Shown: positions 27,307-35,747 of the stretch, piece by piece
How the letters are laid out: every line of letters begins with the position of its first letter
Numbering within the stretch: position 1 is the stretch's first letter
Source of the DNA: DATKMS01 sp035541735
Lineage (GTDB): Bacteria; Desulfobacterota; Binatia; HRBIN30
Length of the DNA stretch: 47,561 nt
Assembly (NCBI GenBank): GCA_035541735.1
Contig: DATKMS010000383.1
Location: forward strand, 1-47,561
Reading direction: 5' to 3'
Program-made: the position numbers and the translations under genes
The notes under the pieces: generated by a model
What the model saw: the letters and a program-made list of their open reading frames with translations, nothing else
Databases searched by the model: none
What the model was told of the DNA's origin: nothing

Positions 27307-27662
27307 CAGGTGTCTCCCGATCCCGGCAGGGACTGCTGCCGGGAATGGACAGCGCGGCGCGACAGCGTCGGCGCGTGTCCTCGATCTGGCGCCGCAGTAG
27401 CGAGGCGTAGCTCGCGGATGGATCGGATCAGGACATCCGGCGTGACGGACGTTTCTGGCCGAACGGCATCCTGCAGGTCGTCCTTGGTGACGAGGACGCC
27501 GGGCCGTTCCGGCAGGTAGACCAACACCTCCCAGGTCTTCCGCCGCACCGGAATTGGCCGGCCTCCGCGCATGAGCCGCCCGCCGCGCCTATCCAATTGG
27601 ACGGCGCCGAAGGTGGTCGGTCCGCACTGGTTCAGGGATGTCCTGTCGTCTACGTTCGTCAC
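27291..27662 (-). pseudogene. Truncated winged-helix (OmpR/PhoB-type) DNA-binding domain
   Basis: A 123-residue frame whose residues about 17-87 match a Trans_reg_C winged helix (FGAVQLDRRGGRLMRGGRPI, then KTWEVLVYLPERPGVLVTKDDL and the recognition helix TPDVLIRSIRELR). The usual final hairpin (xETVxGRGYRF) is missing: the remaining 36 residues are unrelated low-complexity sequence, and no such motif appears in the other two frames. Neither a receiver nor an ATPase/effector domain is present. It is most likely the relic of a larger CadC- or AfsR-like regulator, cut where the channel gene begins. Expression as a small regulator cannot be excluded. Confidence 0.55.
27321..27344 (-). promoter_or_regulatory. 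Strong stem-loop just upstream of the potassium-channel start
   Basis: Perfect 9-base arms TCCCGGCAG and CTGCCGGGA enclose a 6-base loop, 15 bases upstream of GTG 27306 on the minus strand. It could be a terminator for the degraded winged-helix gene or a translation-control hairpin. No T-run follows. Confidence 0.45.
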
Positions 27663-27745
27663 TGCGCTGCAGAAGCGGTCGGGCCCTTCGTCGAGAAGCG
27701 TGGCGCGGGCCCTAATCTACAAGCAAAATGAGACGATACAAGCAG

Positions 27746-27767
27746 CCCGGCGGTCTTCCGCCCGGCG
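27746..27767 (-). terminator. Possible terminator of the Cys-rich gene
   Basis: A GC-rich stem with one mismatch around an AAGA loop (minus strand), 25-46 bases after the stop at 27792. It is followed by a moderately T-rich stretch (TGCTTGTATCGTCTCATTTTG). Confidence 0.35.
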
Positions 27768-27791
27768 CTGTCGCGGCGGCGAGGCCCTGGG

Positions 27792-28325
27792 CTACCCCGG
27801 CGTTCGGGGTGGTTGCGTTTGCCGGGCAGGGCCACACGCTCCCTGATTGCAAGCTCCGCTCTGGCAGTCGTTGTTGCCCGTGCAGACGGCGGCGTCCGGG
27901 CACTTGACGGGGCAGTTGCCGCCGCACTGCTTGCTGAAGTCGCTCGGCGTGCAGCACCTTTGGTTGACGCACGCGAAGTTCTCGCAGTCGTCGGCGGTGG
28001 TGCACCCTTGTCCGTCCTTGCAATGGTTCATGCAGTTCCCGTTGCAGCCGGGGCCGCAACAGCGCTCACCGGAACACGTTGCGCTCTGGCAATCGTCGTT
28101 GCCCCGACACCGGCGGGAGTCCGGGCATTTGCCGCCACAGTCGCCGCCACACCGGCCGTCGAAATCACTCGGCGTGCAACACTTCTTGTTGACGCAGGCT
28201 TGGAACTCTCCGCAACCGGCGTCGTTGCTGCACGCCTGCGCGAGCGCAGCGCATGGGAAGGCAACGAGCCGGAGAGCCAGCACCACGACGATGGGGATGC
28301 AAGGAATGCGTGGCGTTCGGCTCAT
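27792..28325 (-). CDS. Secreted Cys-rich repeat protein
   Basis: A 177-residue protein with a signal peptide (cleavage near ALAQA, residue 30) and more than 30 cysteines. Two long repeats contain CCTPSDF, then CGG(D/N)C and KCPD, then a CxGNxDCQS block. A middle segment (CCGPGCNGNCMNHC) resembles a third. Spacing of the CxxxxGCxxxxxCxxxxCC type is shared by cysteine-rich surface proteins of Myxococcota and Binatota-like genomes (from memory). It has no cell-wall anchor and ends in a short Pro-rich tail. Likely a disulphide-stabilised extracellular or periplasmic binding protein; no function is known. Confidence 0.75.
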   Translation of the reverse strand: MSRTPRIPCIPIVVVLALRLVAFPCAALAQACSNDAGCGEFQACVNKKCCTPSDFDGRCGGDCGGKCPDSRRCRGNDDCQSATCSGERCCGPGCNGNCMNHCKDGQGCTTADDCENFACVNQRCCTPSDFSKQCGGNCPVKCPDAAVCTGNNDCQSGACNQGACGPARQTQPPRTPG

Positions 28326-28393
28326 CGCGGCACCTCCAGATGGGGACAGCCGGCGTAACGCACGGCTGGCTGGCTGTCAAACACAGAGGGACT

Positions 28394-28510
28394 GAAAATT
28401 CGAAGCCCGAAATCCGAAACAAATTCGAAGACGACAATGCTCCAAACTGTTTCGAGCTTTCTTTCGTTTTTGGAATTCGGAGTTGTTTCGGATTTCGGGC
28501 TTCGAATTTT
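28394..28510. repeat. AT-rich palindromic element with perfect 28-bp inverted arms
   Basis: Bases 28394-28421 and 28483-28510 are exact reverse complements, separated by 61 bases that contain further TTCGAA/GAATTC-like partial matches. It is far richer in A and T than its surroundings. It sits between the end of the acyl-CoA dehydrogenase gene (28528) and the start of the Cys-rich gene (28325), both on the minus strand. Similar AATTCGAA/TTTCGG repeats are common between genes of uncultured environmental bacteria (from memory). It may act as a terminator-like cruciform or be a MITE-like dispersed repeat. Confidence 0.85.
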
Positions 28511-28527
28511 GAATTTTGCCTCGCGGC

Positions 28528-29748
28528 TTACAGTCTGTCGGCTGCGTGCAGCGACAGCACCTCGTTCGCGCCGTCCTCGATGAGCGAGGCGCGGGCGTCA
28601 CGCAGGAGCTTTTCGATGGGATACTCCTGGCTCAGGCCGTTGCCGCCGAAGATCTGCAGCGCGTCGTTGGCCACTTCGAACGCGGTCTGTGTCGAGGTGA
28701 CCTTGGATGCAATGGCGAAGTGGACGGCCGGGAAGGCCCCGGTGCCGGCGCCGGCCATCGGGTTGTTCATGATGTTGTAGAGCGTCACGCGCCGGTTCAG
28801 CGAGCGCGCCGCCTCGATCTTGCGGAACATCTCGAAGAGCTTCAGCTTGACGGCCTGGTGCTGGATGATCGGCACGCCGCCCTGCACACGCTGCTTGGCG
28901 TAGTCGAGCGCCATCTCGAATGCGGCGCGGGCGCAGCCGACGAATGTGGCACCCATGTAGCCGTTGGCCGTGCACAGCGTCAGTTCGATTCCCATCGGAT
29001 ACATTTCGGCAGGAATGATCATGTGCGTGGCCGGTACACGCACGGCGTCGAAGAACACCTCTCCTTGCGGGAGCGGCCGCTGCCCCAGCTTTTCGAGCGG
29101 CTTGCCGCGCGACACCCCCGGGCTGCGCAGATCGACGAGAAAGACCCCACGACCCGTGGGCCCGTCACCGTTGTCGACGGCGGTGTAGAGCGCGGCCGCG
29201 TCGGCGATGGGACCGTTCGATACCCACGCCGCCTTCTGCCCGTCGATGACATAATGATCGCCGTCGCGCCGCGCGACGCAATTCGGTTTCTGCCGCCACG
29301 GACGTCCAACTTCGCCGCTCATGTCGAGTACGTCGCTGCCATGATCGGGCTCCGTGATCGCCCAGCAGCCGATCAGGTTCACGGGGAACGCCGCGGCCAG
29401 GTCGGGGTTCTGCGAGCCCTGCGCCAGCATGGCCGGGAACTCCGCGGCACCCAGACTGATCGCGAGCCCCGCATCGCCCCAACCGAGTTCCTCGGTGGTC
29501 ACACTCACCAGACGCGCACGCTGCAGCGGCGTCAACGACGAATCGGACGTTGAGAGCATGCGGATGCCCAGCTGGTCCCACTTCTCATGCACCTCGCGCA
29601 GCAGCGAGTGGCGCACCACGGTCTCGGCCGGAAGCCGGTCCAGTGCTTGTCCCGCCGGGCGCATCACGTCTTGCGCGAAGCGGTGCACGAGGTCGCGAAT
29701 GGTGCGCTCGTCCTCGGACAGTTCGAAGTCGATGTCGTGGATGGCCAT
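28528..29748 (-). CDS. Acyl-CoA dehydrogenase family protein
   Basis: A 406-residue flavoprotein of the acyl-CoA dehydrogenase family, which oxidises acyl-CoA at C2-C3 and passes electrons on through a flavoprotein. An N-terminal helical domain (FELSEDERTIRDLVHRFAQ) leads to the FAD-binding middle domain with CWAITEPDHGSD. The C-terminal domain has ALQIFGGNGLSQEYPIEKLLRDARA and the family ending DGANEVL. ATG 29748 is chosen because AAGGA lies nine bases upstream and the family begins there. It is the last gene of an operon with a nitroreductase and ferredoxin, which suggests a dedicated electron chain. The acyl substrate is unknown. Confidence 0.93.
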   Translation of the reverse strand: MAIHDIDFELSEDERTIRDLVHRFAQDVMRPAGQALDRLPAETVVRHSLLREVHEKWDQLGIRMLSTSDSSLTPLQRARLVSVTTEELGWGDAGLAISLGAAEFPAMLAQGSQNPDLAAAFPVNLIGCWAITEPDHGSDVLDMSGEVGRPWRQKPNCVARRDGDHYVIDGQKAAWVSNGPIADAAALYTAVDNGDGPTGRGVFLVDLRSPGVSRGKPLEKLGQRPLPQGEVFFDAVRVPATHMIIPAEMYPMGIELTLCTANGYMGATFVGCARAAFEMALDYAKQRVQGGVPIIQHQAVKLKLFEMFRKIEAARSLNRRVTLYNIMNNPMAGAGTGAFPAVHFAIASKVTSTQTAFEVANDALQIFGGNGLSQEYPIEKLLRDARASLIEDGANEVLSLHAADRL

Positions 29749-29785
29749 TGATCGATTCCTTTCTCGTGCCGAGGAATGCGGCCGC

Positions 29786-30115
29786 TCAGAAGTTGCGCGG
29801 CAAGGCAAATGTACCACGCCCGAGCTGCCGGTAGTAACCGACGAAGTCGTTGGCCTGCGTGGCGCCGATGGCGCCGTTCGCACAGATGGCGCGGCAGTTG
29901 TTGCAACTGATGCAGCCGCGTTGGCTGGTTTTGACGCGGGCTTTTTTGCGGCCGCTCTCCTGATAGAGTTCGAGCACGTTGGCGGGGCAGACCAGCGTGC
30001 ACAGTTTGCACCCGTCGCACTTGTCGAGGTCGACCGTGACTCGATGGAAGATGCATTGCGTCGGATCGTCCCAGTCCGGGAAGTGACGCCGTTCCTGCTT
30101 GCTCAGCAAAGCCAT
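29786..30115 (-). CDS. 2x[4Fe-4S] ferredoxin-like protein
   Basis: A 109-residue protein with two [4Fe-4S] cluster motifs: CDGCKLCTLVCP at about residues 33-44 and CISCNNCRAIC at about 68-78. The cysteine spacings are those of bacterial-type ferredoxins. An N-terminal extension (QERRHFPDWDDPTQCIFHRV) and a C-terminal tail (FVGYYRQLGRGTFALPRNF) are not typical of free ferredoxin. They suggest it docks on a specific partner. It lies 12 bases after the nitroreductase gene and 37 bases before the acyl-CoA dehydrogenase gene, so it probably carries electrons between those two. Confidence 0.9.
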   Translation of the reverse strand: MALLSKQERRHFPDWDDPTQCIFHRVTVDLDKCDGCKLCTLVCPANVLELYQESGRKKARVKTSQRGCISCNNCRAICANGAIGATQANDFVGYYRQLGRGTFALPRNF

Positions 30116-30127
30116 TGCGACCTCCGC

Positions 30128-30916
30128 TCAGTAGAGAGTGTTTCTCTTGCCGCCTTCGAACCAGGTGATCTCGTGCGTGTCGCGCGCGATCAAGCGCGTC
30201 GGCTCGCCGATCGGATAGCCGACGGTGATGGCCTCGCTGAGTTCGTACGGCGGCTCGACGCCGAGGCGTGCACACCACTCGGGACTCCGGGTCAGAAACT
30301 TCGCGAACCCGACCCAGCACGTGCCGAGTCCGAAGCTCTGTGCCGCCAGGACGATGTTGGTGCCGCAGATCCCGATATCGATCTCGGGCGTGCCGATACC
30401 GCGCTTGTCCATCAGCAGCAGAATCACGGTCGGCGCGCGGTGAAACACGGCGAAGCGTCCCTCGGCAATCGCCGTGACGACGGTCATCGGTACCGGATGC
30501 AGCATGTTGGGCTGTAGGCGGTTGAACAGCTTGGCTTTGGCGCGCGTGATGAAGTGCTTGGCGGACCCTTTCGGATAGCTGGCGTAGTCCAAAGCGCTCG
30601 AGAGCTTCTTACAGGCCGCGACGCAGGCGTCCTCCATGCCTTGGATCATCTCAGCGTCGCGCACGACGACGAACTTCCACGGCTGGCAATTTCCCTGCGA
30701 CGGCGCGTAGCGCCCCACCTCCAACATGCGCCGGATCAGGTGCGCCGGCACCTGGCGGCGTTTGTACTTGCGGATGCTGCGCCGCTGCAGCATGACCTCT
30801 TCAACGACATTCCACGCCGCCCCTTCGGGGATCTCGATGATCTTGGAGACCCGCCCGGCTTCGGTCTCGACCCGTTCGGGATCTTCGAGGGCAATCGCCG
30901 CATTGCTCTCAGCCAT
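30128..30916 (-). CDS. Nitroreductase-family FMN oxidoreductase
   Basis: A 262-residue nitroreductase-fold protein. The FMN-binding start RRSIRKYKRRQVP is at about residues 42-54, followed by GRYAPSQGNCQPWKFVVV. The FMN-phosphate region GICGTNIVLAAQSFGLGTCWVGF is at about 170-190. These enzymes reduce nitro groups, flavins, quinones or other electron-poor rings with NAD(P)H. The ATG lies inside the end of tetR (ATGGCTGA at 30916-30909), so it is coupled to its probable regulator. The following ferredoxin gene starts 12 bases later. A longer start at 30997 is rejected because the coupled ATG gives the family N-terminus. Confidence 0.9.
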   Translation of the reverse strand: MAESNAAIALEDPERVETEAGRVSKIIEIPEGAAWNVVEEVMLQRRSIRKYKRRQVPAHLIRRMLEVGRYAPSQGNCQPWKFVVVRDAEMIQGMEDACVAACKKLSSALDYASYPKGSAKHFITRAKAKLFNRLQPNMLHPVPMTVVTAIAEGRFAVFHRAPTVILLLMDKRGIGTPEIDIGICGTNIVLAAQSFGLGTCWVGFAKFLTRSPEWCARLGVEPPYELSEAITVGYPIGEPTRLIARDTHEITWFEGGKRNTLY

Positions 30917-31643
30917 GCGCACTCCTTTCTGGTGTCTGCCGCACCACATATTCTGTTGCGACGTCGCGGTTCTGCCATCGGTCATCTTTGGTCTCACGTC
31001 CGTGCTCGGCGTCGTCCCCCTCCAACAAACGGCGCGCCAAGCTCACCATCTCATCACCGAATTCCTTGAGGCGCGCAGGGCCTAGTGCGCTCGTTTGCAC
31101 GCCGGGCGCGAGCGCCGGTGTTGCGGTGACGAAGAAAACTGTTGCACCGGTCAGCGCGAAGATAACGGGCGTCGGCTCGAGGCGCCGGAACACCCCCTCT
31201 CGCTGCCCGTCGACGATGGTCGCGGTGAGGGTCGCAAGCACCGGCTCGATGAAGCGAGTTGCCAGTGAGGTTGCAGATGCCTCGGCGACTTCCCACAACA
31301 GCAAGCGCGCCAGGGTCGGACGCTCGCCGACGAAGGAGACCCACACGCGCACCACTCCTGCGAGGCGCTCGGCCAGCGGCACGTCACCACCCAACACGGC
31401 GCGATAGCGCACCAACAGCTCGCCGAGCACGGCACCGAGCACCGCCTCGTACAGCTCTCGCTTGTTGCGGAAGTGGTAGACGAGCGAGGCCCGGCGAATG
31501 CCGACCCGTGCGGCCACATCTTCGAGCCGGGCGGCCGCGTATCCCTTCTCCGCAAAGACCTGCTCTGCGGCGGCGAGAATGGTGGCGCGCGTCCGCTCGG
31601 CCTTCGCTCCGGGTGGGCGCACCCGGGTGAGCTGATCCGTCAT
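30909..31643 (-). CDS. TetR-family transcriptional regulator
   Basis: A 244-residue TetR repressor. The N-terminal helix-turn-helix (TRATILAAAEQVFAEKGYAAAR, then VAARVGIRRASLVYHFRNKRELYEAV) is at about residues 18-65. The C-terminal ligand domain is all-helical, with a hydrophobic segment near residue 170. ATG 31643 is preferred to the adjoining GTG 31646. A near-perfect palindrome starts five bases upstream, so the gene is likely self-repressed. It opens the operon tetR, nitroreductase, ferredoxin, acyl-CoA dehydrogenase and presumably controls all four. The inducer may be an acyl-CoA or aromatic compound; this is inference only. Confidence 0.92.
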   Translation of the reverse strand: MTDQLTRVRPPGAKAERTRATILAAAEQVFAEKGYAAARLEDVAARVGIRRASLVYHFRNKRELYEAVLGAVLGELLVRYRAVLGGDVPLAERLAGVVRVWVSFVGERPTLARLLLWEVAEASATSLATRFIEPVLATLTATIVDGQREGVFRRLEPTPVIFALTGATVFFVTATPALAPGVQTSALGPARLKEFGDEMVSLARRLLEGDDAEHGRETKDDRWQNRDVATEYVVRQTPERSAHG

Positions 31644-31651
31644 CACAGAGC

Positions 31652-31677
31652 TTTTCTACCTGCACGCAGGCAGAAAA
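31652..31677. promoter_or_regulatory. Palindromic operator of the tetR operon
   Basis: Arms TTTTCTACCTGC (31652-31663) and GCAGGCAGAAAA (31666-31677) match as inverted repeats at 11 of 12 positions around a two-base centre. They begin nine bases before the tetR ATG on the minus strand. Length and placement are typical of an autoregulatory TetR operator. It also faces the divergent gene at 32053. Confidence 0.75.
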
Positions 31678-32052
31678 CCGATGACGCACCTCATGCTGTC
31701 AGATGATCTGCCTCAGACCGCCTACCGCGTGGGACTCTGCAGGCCGACGGCTCGATGGCGCACGGACTTCGACCTCCACATGCGTTCAAGCGGACAGGAC
31801 CTGAAGGCCTGATCCGACACGCGTCATCTTGAACCTCTGCATTCGCCAAGGCTCACGCTACCAGGAAGGGCGTGGACGCACCAATTGCTATTTCGGTTGA
31901 CGGAAAGTGAGAACCAAGCCAACGTAGCATGCAGACGTGTAGGTCCTGGCGGGGCGGCCGGACAGCTGCGGCTCAACGATAGGTGCGGCTGGCGGCAACG
32001 GAAGACAACTTGCCGCTGCGCCAGTGGTCAGACAGGGCACGAGGAGGACAGC
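31678..32052. other. Gap between tetR and the propeller gene with no recognised gene
   Basis: This 375-base stretch is open in frame with the next gene from 31885, but the ribosome site GAGGAGGA and signal peptide begin at 32053. I see no conserved protein, RNA or clear promoter. It presumably holds the divergent promoters. Confidence 0.5.
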
Positions 32053-34221
32053 ATGCCGTGTGTGTGGAGAACATGGGGACCAACTCCGGAGCGACGTAAC
32101 CGCAGCCGCCGGGTTGTCTCTCGCACCCTGCTCTCGCTCGCCGCTTTCCTGCTCGCCGACGAGCGCGTCGCCCTTGCCGGGCCCGGGTTCTGGACCAGCA
32201 ACGGCCCCGACGGCGGCACGATCCTTACGGTCGCCGTCGACCCGACAAACCCGCAAACGCTGTACGCCGGCGCGGACAATGGCGGCCTCTTCAAGAGCAC
32301 CAACGGCGGCACTCAGTGGGAGCCCGCGAACGCCGGTCTGACGAACTTCATCGTCCGCGCCATCGCCATCGACCCCACAAAGCCGCAAACGCTCTACGCC
32401 GGCACCACAGGTGGCGTTTTCAAGAGCACCGACGGGGCGGAGAACTGGAGTGCCGCCAATGCGGGACTGACGGGACTCTCCGTCCGCGCCCTCATTTTCG
32501 ATCCGGCCCACCCGCAGACGCTGTACGCCGGCTCCTCTGGGAACGGTGGCGGCGTGTTCAAGAGCATCGACGGGGCGGCGCACTGGCAGTCGGCGAGCGC
32601 CGGGCTGACGAGCAGCCTGGTGCAAGCGCTCGCCATCAATCCGATGAACCCGCAGATTCTGTATGCCGGGACGGCGAACGGCGTCTTCAAGAGCATCAAC
32701 GGCGCCACCGCCTGGAGCGCGGCCAGCCATGGGCTCAACGACACCAACGTCTTCACCCTGGCGGTCGACCCCGTGACCCCACACAACCTGTACGCCGGTA
32801 CCAACAGCGGCGTGTTCTCGAGCGTCGACAGCGCTGCAGGCTGGGGTCCGGTGGGCGCTGGCATCACCCCGGGTGCCGGCGTCTTAGGAATTACGATCGA
32901 CCCGACGAACACGCGCACCCTCTACGTGGGCACGAACAGCGCCGGCGCCTTCAAGAGCACCAACGCCGGCGGGACCTGGACGCCCATCGACATCGGACTC
33001 ACCACCATTTCCGTGCGTGCATTCGCGCTGCGCACCACCAGCCCGCCGATCGTCTACGCCGCCACCGCCAGCGGCGTCTTCAAGAGCTTCAACGGCGGGG
33101 CTGTGTGGACCGCGGCGAATCAGGGCCTGGCGGTCAGCGACGTGCACGCGCTGGCCCTCGACCCGCGGCAACCCCTGACGCTGTACGCCGGCGAACGCGA
33201 CACCGGCGTCGGCGTGTACAAGAGCTCGGACGGAGGAAATACCTGGGTCGCCGCCAGCAATGGCTTGACCAACACCGTCGTGCAAGCGCTCGCCGTCAGC
33301 GCCAGCACCCCCAGCACGCTGTACGCGGCTCCGGCAGCCGGCGGCGTCTTCAAGAGCACCAACGGGGCGGGCAGCTGGAGCCCCGTGAACAATGGGTTGA
33401 CCAGCAGTACCAATGTCCTGGTCCTCGCCATCGACCCGACTGACGCCGGCAAGGTGTACGCGGCAACCGCCGGCAGTGGCGTCTTCAAGAGCACCAACGG
33501 GGGCGCCAGCTGGAGCCCTGCGAACAACGGCTTTCCCAGCACCGGCGCCTTCGCCCTCGCCATCGACCCCCTGGCTCCGCAAACCCTCTACGCCGGAACC
33601 GACGGCGGTGGCGTGTTCAAGAGCACCGACGGTGCCGGCAGCTGGCACAGCGCTAGTGGCGGACTGACCAACCGTCGCATCTTCGGACTCGCGGTCGACC
33701 CGACCAACAGCACCACCGTCTATGCGGGCACCTTCGGCGGTGGCGTCTTCAAGAGCACCAATGGTGGGACGAACTGGAGCGGGTCGAGCACGGGGCTCAA
33801 CACCAGCAACATCATCCCGCTGGTCATCGCGCTTGCGGATTCAGCAACCGTGTATGCCGGGACGTTCGACGGCGGTGTCTTCAAGAGCACCGATAGTGGA
33901 GTTCATTGGGGGCCGTTCAACAATGGCCTGTCGAGCAGCGATATTGAGGCGCTGGCTGTCGACCCGACCACCGCGACGACAGTATACGCGGGGGCCAATG
34001 GCGGCGGCGTCTTCCGTATCGACGCGGTCTGTGCCGGTAGCTGCAACGGCGATGCTGTGGTCGGCGTGAACGACGTGGTAACGATGATCGACATCGCACT
34101 CGGCAGCCTGCCGCTGAATGACTGTTTCGCCGGCGACGCCAGCGGCGACGGGGAGATCACCATCGACGAACTGGTGCTCGCGGTGAACAACGCGCTCCAC
34201 GGCTGCACCGCGGCCGGATGA
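32053..34221 (+). CDS. Secreted 14-repeat beta-propeller protein with dockerin-like tail
   Basis: A 722-residue exported protein. GAGGAGGA lies four bases before ATG 32053 and the signal peptide ends near residue 40 (ALAGP). From about residue 50 come 14 repeats of about 42 residues of the form ALAIDPTxPxTLYAGTxGGGVFKSTNGG. This is a BNR/sortilin-like blade, and 14 copies suit two seven-bladed propellers. The tail, from about residue 660, is a Cys-bounded double EF-hand (NGDAVVGVNDVV, degenerate; DASGDGEITIDE, canonical), resembling a type-I dockerin. Such tails are frequent in Binatota-like genomes (from memory). It probably binds a ligand or partner outside the cell. Its stop overlaps the next start (ATGA). 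Confidence 0.85.
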   Translation: MPCVWRTWGPTPERRNRSRRVVSRTLLSLAAFLLADERVALAGPGFWTSNGPDGGTILTVAVDPTNPQTLYAGADNGGLFKSTNGGTQWEPANAGLTNFIVRAIAIDPTKPQTLYAGTTGGVFKSTDGAENWSAANAGLTGLSVRALIFDPAHPQTLYAGSSGNGGGVFKSIDGAAHWQSASAGLTSSLVQALAINPMNPQILYAGTANGVFKSINGATAWSAASHGLNDTNVFTLAVDPVTPHNLYAGTNSGVFSSVDSAAGWGPVGAGITPGAGVLGITIDPTNTRTLYVGTNSAGAFKSTNAGGTWTPIDIGLTTISVRAFALRTTSPPIVYAATASGVFKSFNGGAVWTAANQGLAVSDVHALALDPRQPLTLYAGERDTGVGVYKSSDGGNTWVAASNGLTNTVVQALAVSASTPSTLYAAPAAGGVFKSTNGAGSWSPVNNGLTSSTNVLVLAIDPTDAGKVYAATAGSGVFKSTNGGASWSPANNGFPSTGAFALAIDPLAPQTLYAGTDGGGVFKSTDGAGSWHSASGGLTNRRIFGLAVDPTNSTTVYAGTFGGGVFKSTNGGTNWSGSSTGLNTSNIIPLVIALADSATVYAGTFDGGVFKSTDSGVHWGPFNNGLSSSDIEALAVDPTTATTVYAGANGGGVFRIDAVCAGSCNGDAVVGVNDVVTMIDIALGSLPLNDCFAGDASGDGEITIDELVLAVNNALHGCTAAG

Positions 34222-35663
34222 CCGCGCGCGGCGCTGCTCACGGGGCTCCTCCCCTGTCGCCGCCCCAAGGCGGGGACAGCTGGAAGCGCTACCCGTACGT
34301 CCCCGACTGGGGCGACGCACGGCACTTCAGCTTTCCGGCCGTCGACGGGTATCAACCCGCGCTCGGCATGTCGACATACTTCGTCGATGGCTTCTTGCGC
34401 GGGCGCAGCAGCGGGCGGCTGTACGCCTTCATGACGATCTTCACCGACATGCGCGTGGTACGGCGCCTGTTCCGTGCTGCCTTCTACACCTTCGCGCTGT
34501 ACGATTGCGACGCGCAGCGCTACGGCACCTGCACCGACTTCGACCTGCCGCGGCCGGCGCGCCTCTGGCAAGGCGAGAAGATCGCCGCCACGCCGGGGCA
34601 CCTGGCGCTGCGCTACGCGGCGCCGGCAGGAATGAGCCGCTGGGAAGCACAGCGCGATGGCAATGGTGCGCTGCGACCGTTCGCGTGGACGCTGGAGTTG
34701 CACGGCATCGACCATCACGGCGCACGTATGGCACTGACCCTCGAGGTGGACGCCATGCGTCCCCCTGCACCGCTCGGCGGCCGTGAGCTGGGAGGCGAGA
34801 TGATGTTCCTCGGGGCCGAGCGCACCTACTCGTACTTCCAGAGCGGCCTGCAGATGCGCGGGCGGCTCGAATGGAGCACGCACGCGGAAGACGTCGAGGG
34901 CGACACTGGCTGGATCGATCGCCAGTGGGCGGTCGACGACTTTACAAAGCATCAGGACTGGCGCAGCACGCGCTACCGCAACGAGTGGCGGGTGATGCAG
35001 TTCGACAACGGCTGGGACATGAGCTGCTTCCACCAGTACCATCGCCACCGGCGCAACGCGGTGGTGCCGTGGTCCGGCCTCTCGGCGCAGGGGCCGGGTC
35101 CGGACTTCGAGCTGCGTTCTACGCATCGCGTCGAGCTGACGACGCCGGAGTTCATCCGTAGTCCCGGCGTGGTGCGGTCACCGATGATGATCACCGACGG
35201 CCCGCGCTACTTTCCGCACCGCTACCGGCTACGCGTGCCGGAGTGGGAGATGGACGTGCAAGCGGAACCGCTGGTCGACGCACCGGCGCATCGCCTGCCG
35301 ATCGAGTATTGGACCGGTCCGGTGCGCATCACCGGCCGGCTGTTTGGAAAGCCCGTCACTGGTCTGGGCTTCGACGAACGCAGTTGCCCGCGCGTGCGCG
35401 GCTTCGAGGTGGCGGAAGCGCTGCGGCTCACCGCCGAGCATCTGCCCGAGGTCGACGACGACGTGCGGCGCATGCTGGCGTGCGGCGCATGGGAAGTCGA
35501 GGCGCTGTGTCTGCGCGGCGACCGCCGTGCCGCGGCGGCGCACCTCCGCGCCCGCGTGCAGCCGCTGCTCGACCGCTTACCGGACAGTGCGCGTTCCCGC
35601 GTCGCCGCACTGGCGGCGGACCTGCTTGGCATCCTCGACGGCAGGTTCCCAAAGGGGCGCTGA
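34218..35663 (+). CDS. CrtC/AttH-like lipocalin-fold protein
   Basis: A 481-residue protein resembling the carotenoid 1,2-hydratase/AttH family (double lipocalin-like fold). The family features seen are GWIDRQWAVDDF near residue 235, YRNEWRVMQFDNGWDM, and EYWTGPVRITG near residue 367. Known CrtC enzymes hydrate carotenoids and AttH-like proteins act on other hydrophobic molecules, so an apolar substrate is likely. No signal peptide or membrane segment is visible. ATG 34218 overlaps the propeller gene's stop, so the two are translated together. No carotenoid genes are nearby, so I would not call it a carotenoid enzyme. Confidence 0.75.
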   Translation: MTARGAAHGAPPLSPPQGGDSWKRYPYVPDWGDARHFSFPAVDGYQPALGMSTYFVDGFLRGRSSGRLYAFMTIFTDMRVVRRLFRAAFYTFALYDCDAQRYGTCTDFDLPRPARLWQGEKIAATPGHLALRYAAPAGMSRWEAQRDGNGALRPFAWTLELHGIDHHGARMALTLEVDAMRPPAPLGGRELGGEMMFLGAERTYSYFQSGLQMRGRLEWSTHAEDVEGDTGWIDRQWAVDDFTKHQDWRSTRYRNEWRVMQFDNGWDMSCFHQYHRHRRNAVVPWSGLSAQGPGPDFELRSTHRVELTTPEFIRSPGVVRSPMMITDGPRYFPHRYRLRVPEWEMDVQAEPLVDAPAHRLPIEYWTGPVRITGRLFGKPVTGLGFDERSCPRVRGFEVAEALRLTAEHLPEVDDDVRRMLACGAWEVEALCLRGDRRAAAAHLRARVQPLLDRLPDSARSRVAALAADLLGILDGRFPKGR

Positions 35664-35747
35664 ACACCGCGGCGTGACGGCACACACTGCCGAATGCATG
35701 AGTAATCGAGAGGCGAAGGCTGCCGGAAGTGCCGGAAAAGAGGGGAC

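Noticed and set aside
31885..32052. N-terminal extension of the propeller protein
   Set aside because: The signal peptide and strong ribosome site start at 32053.
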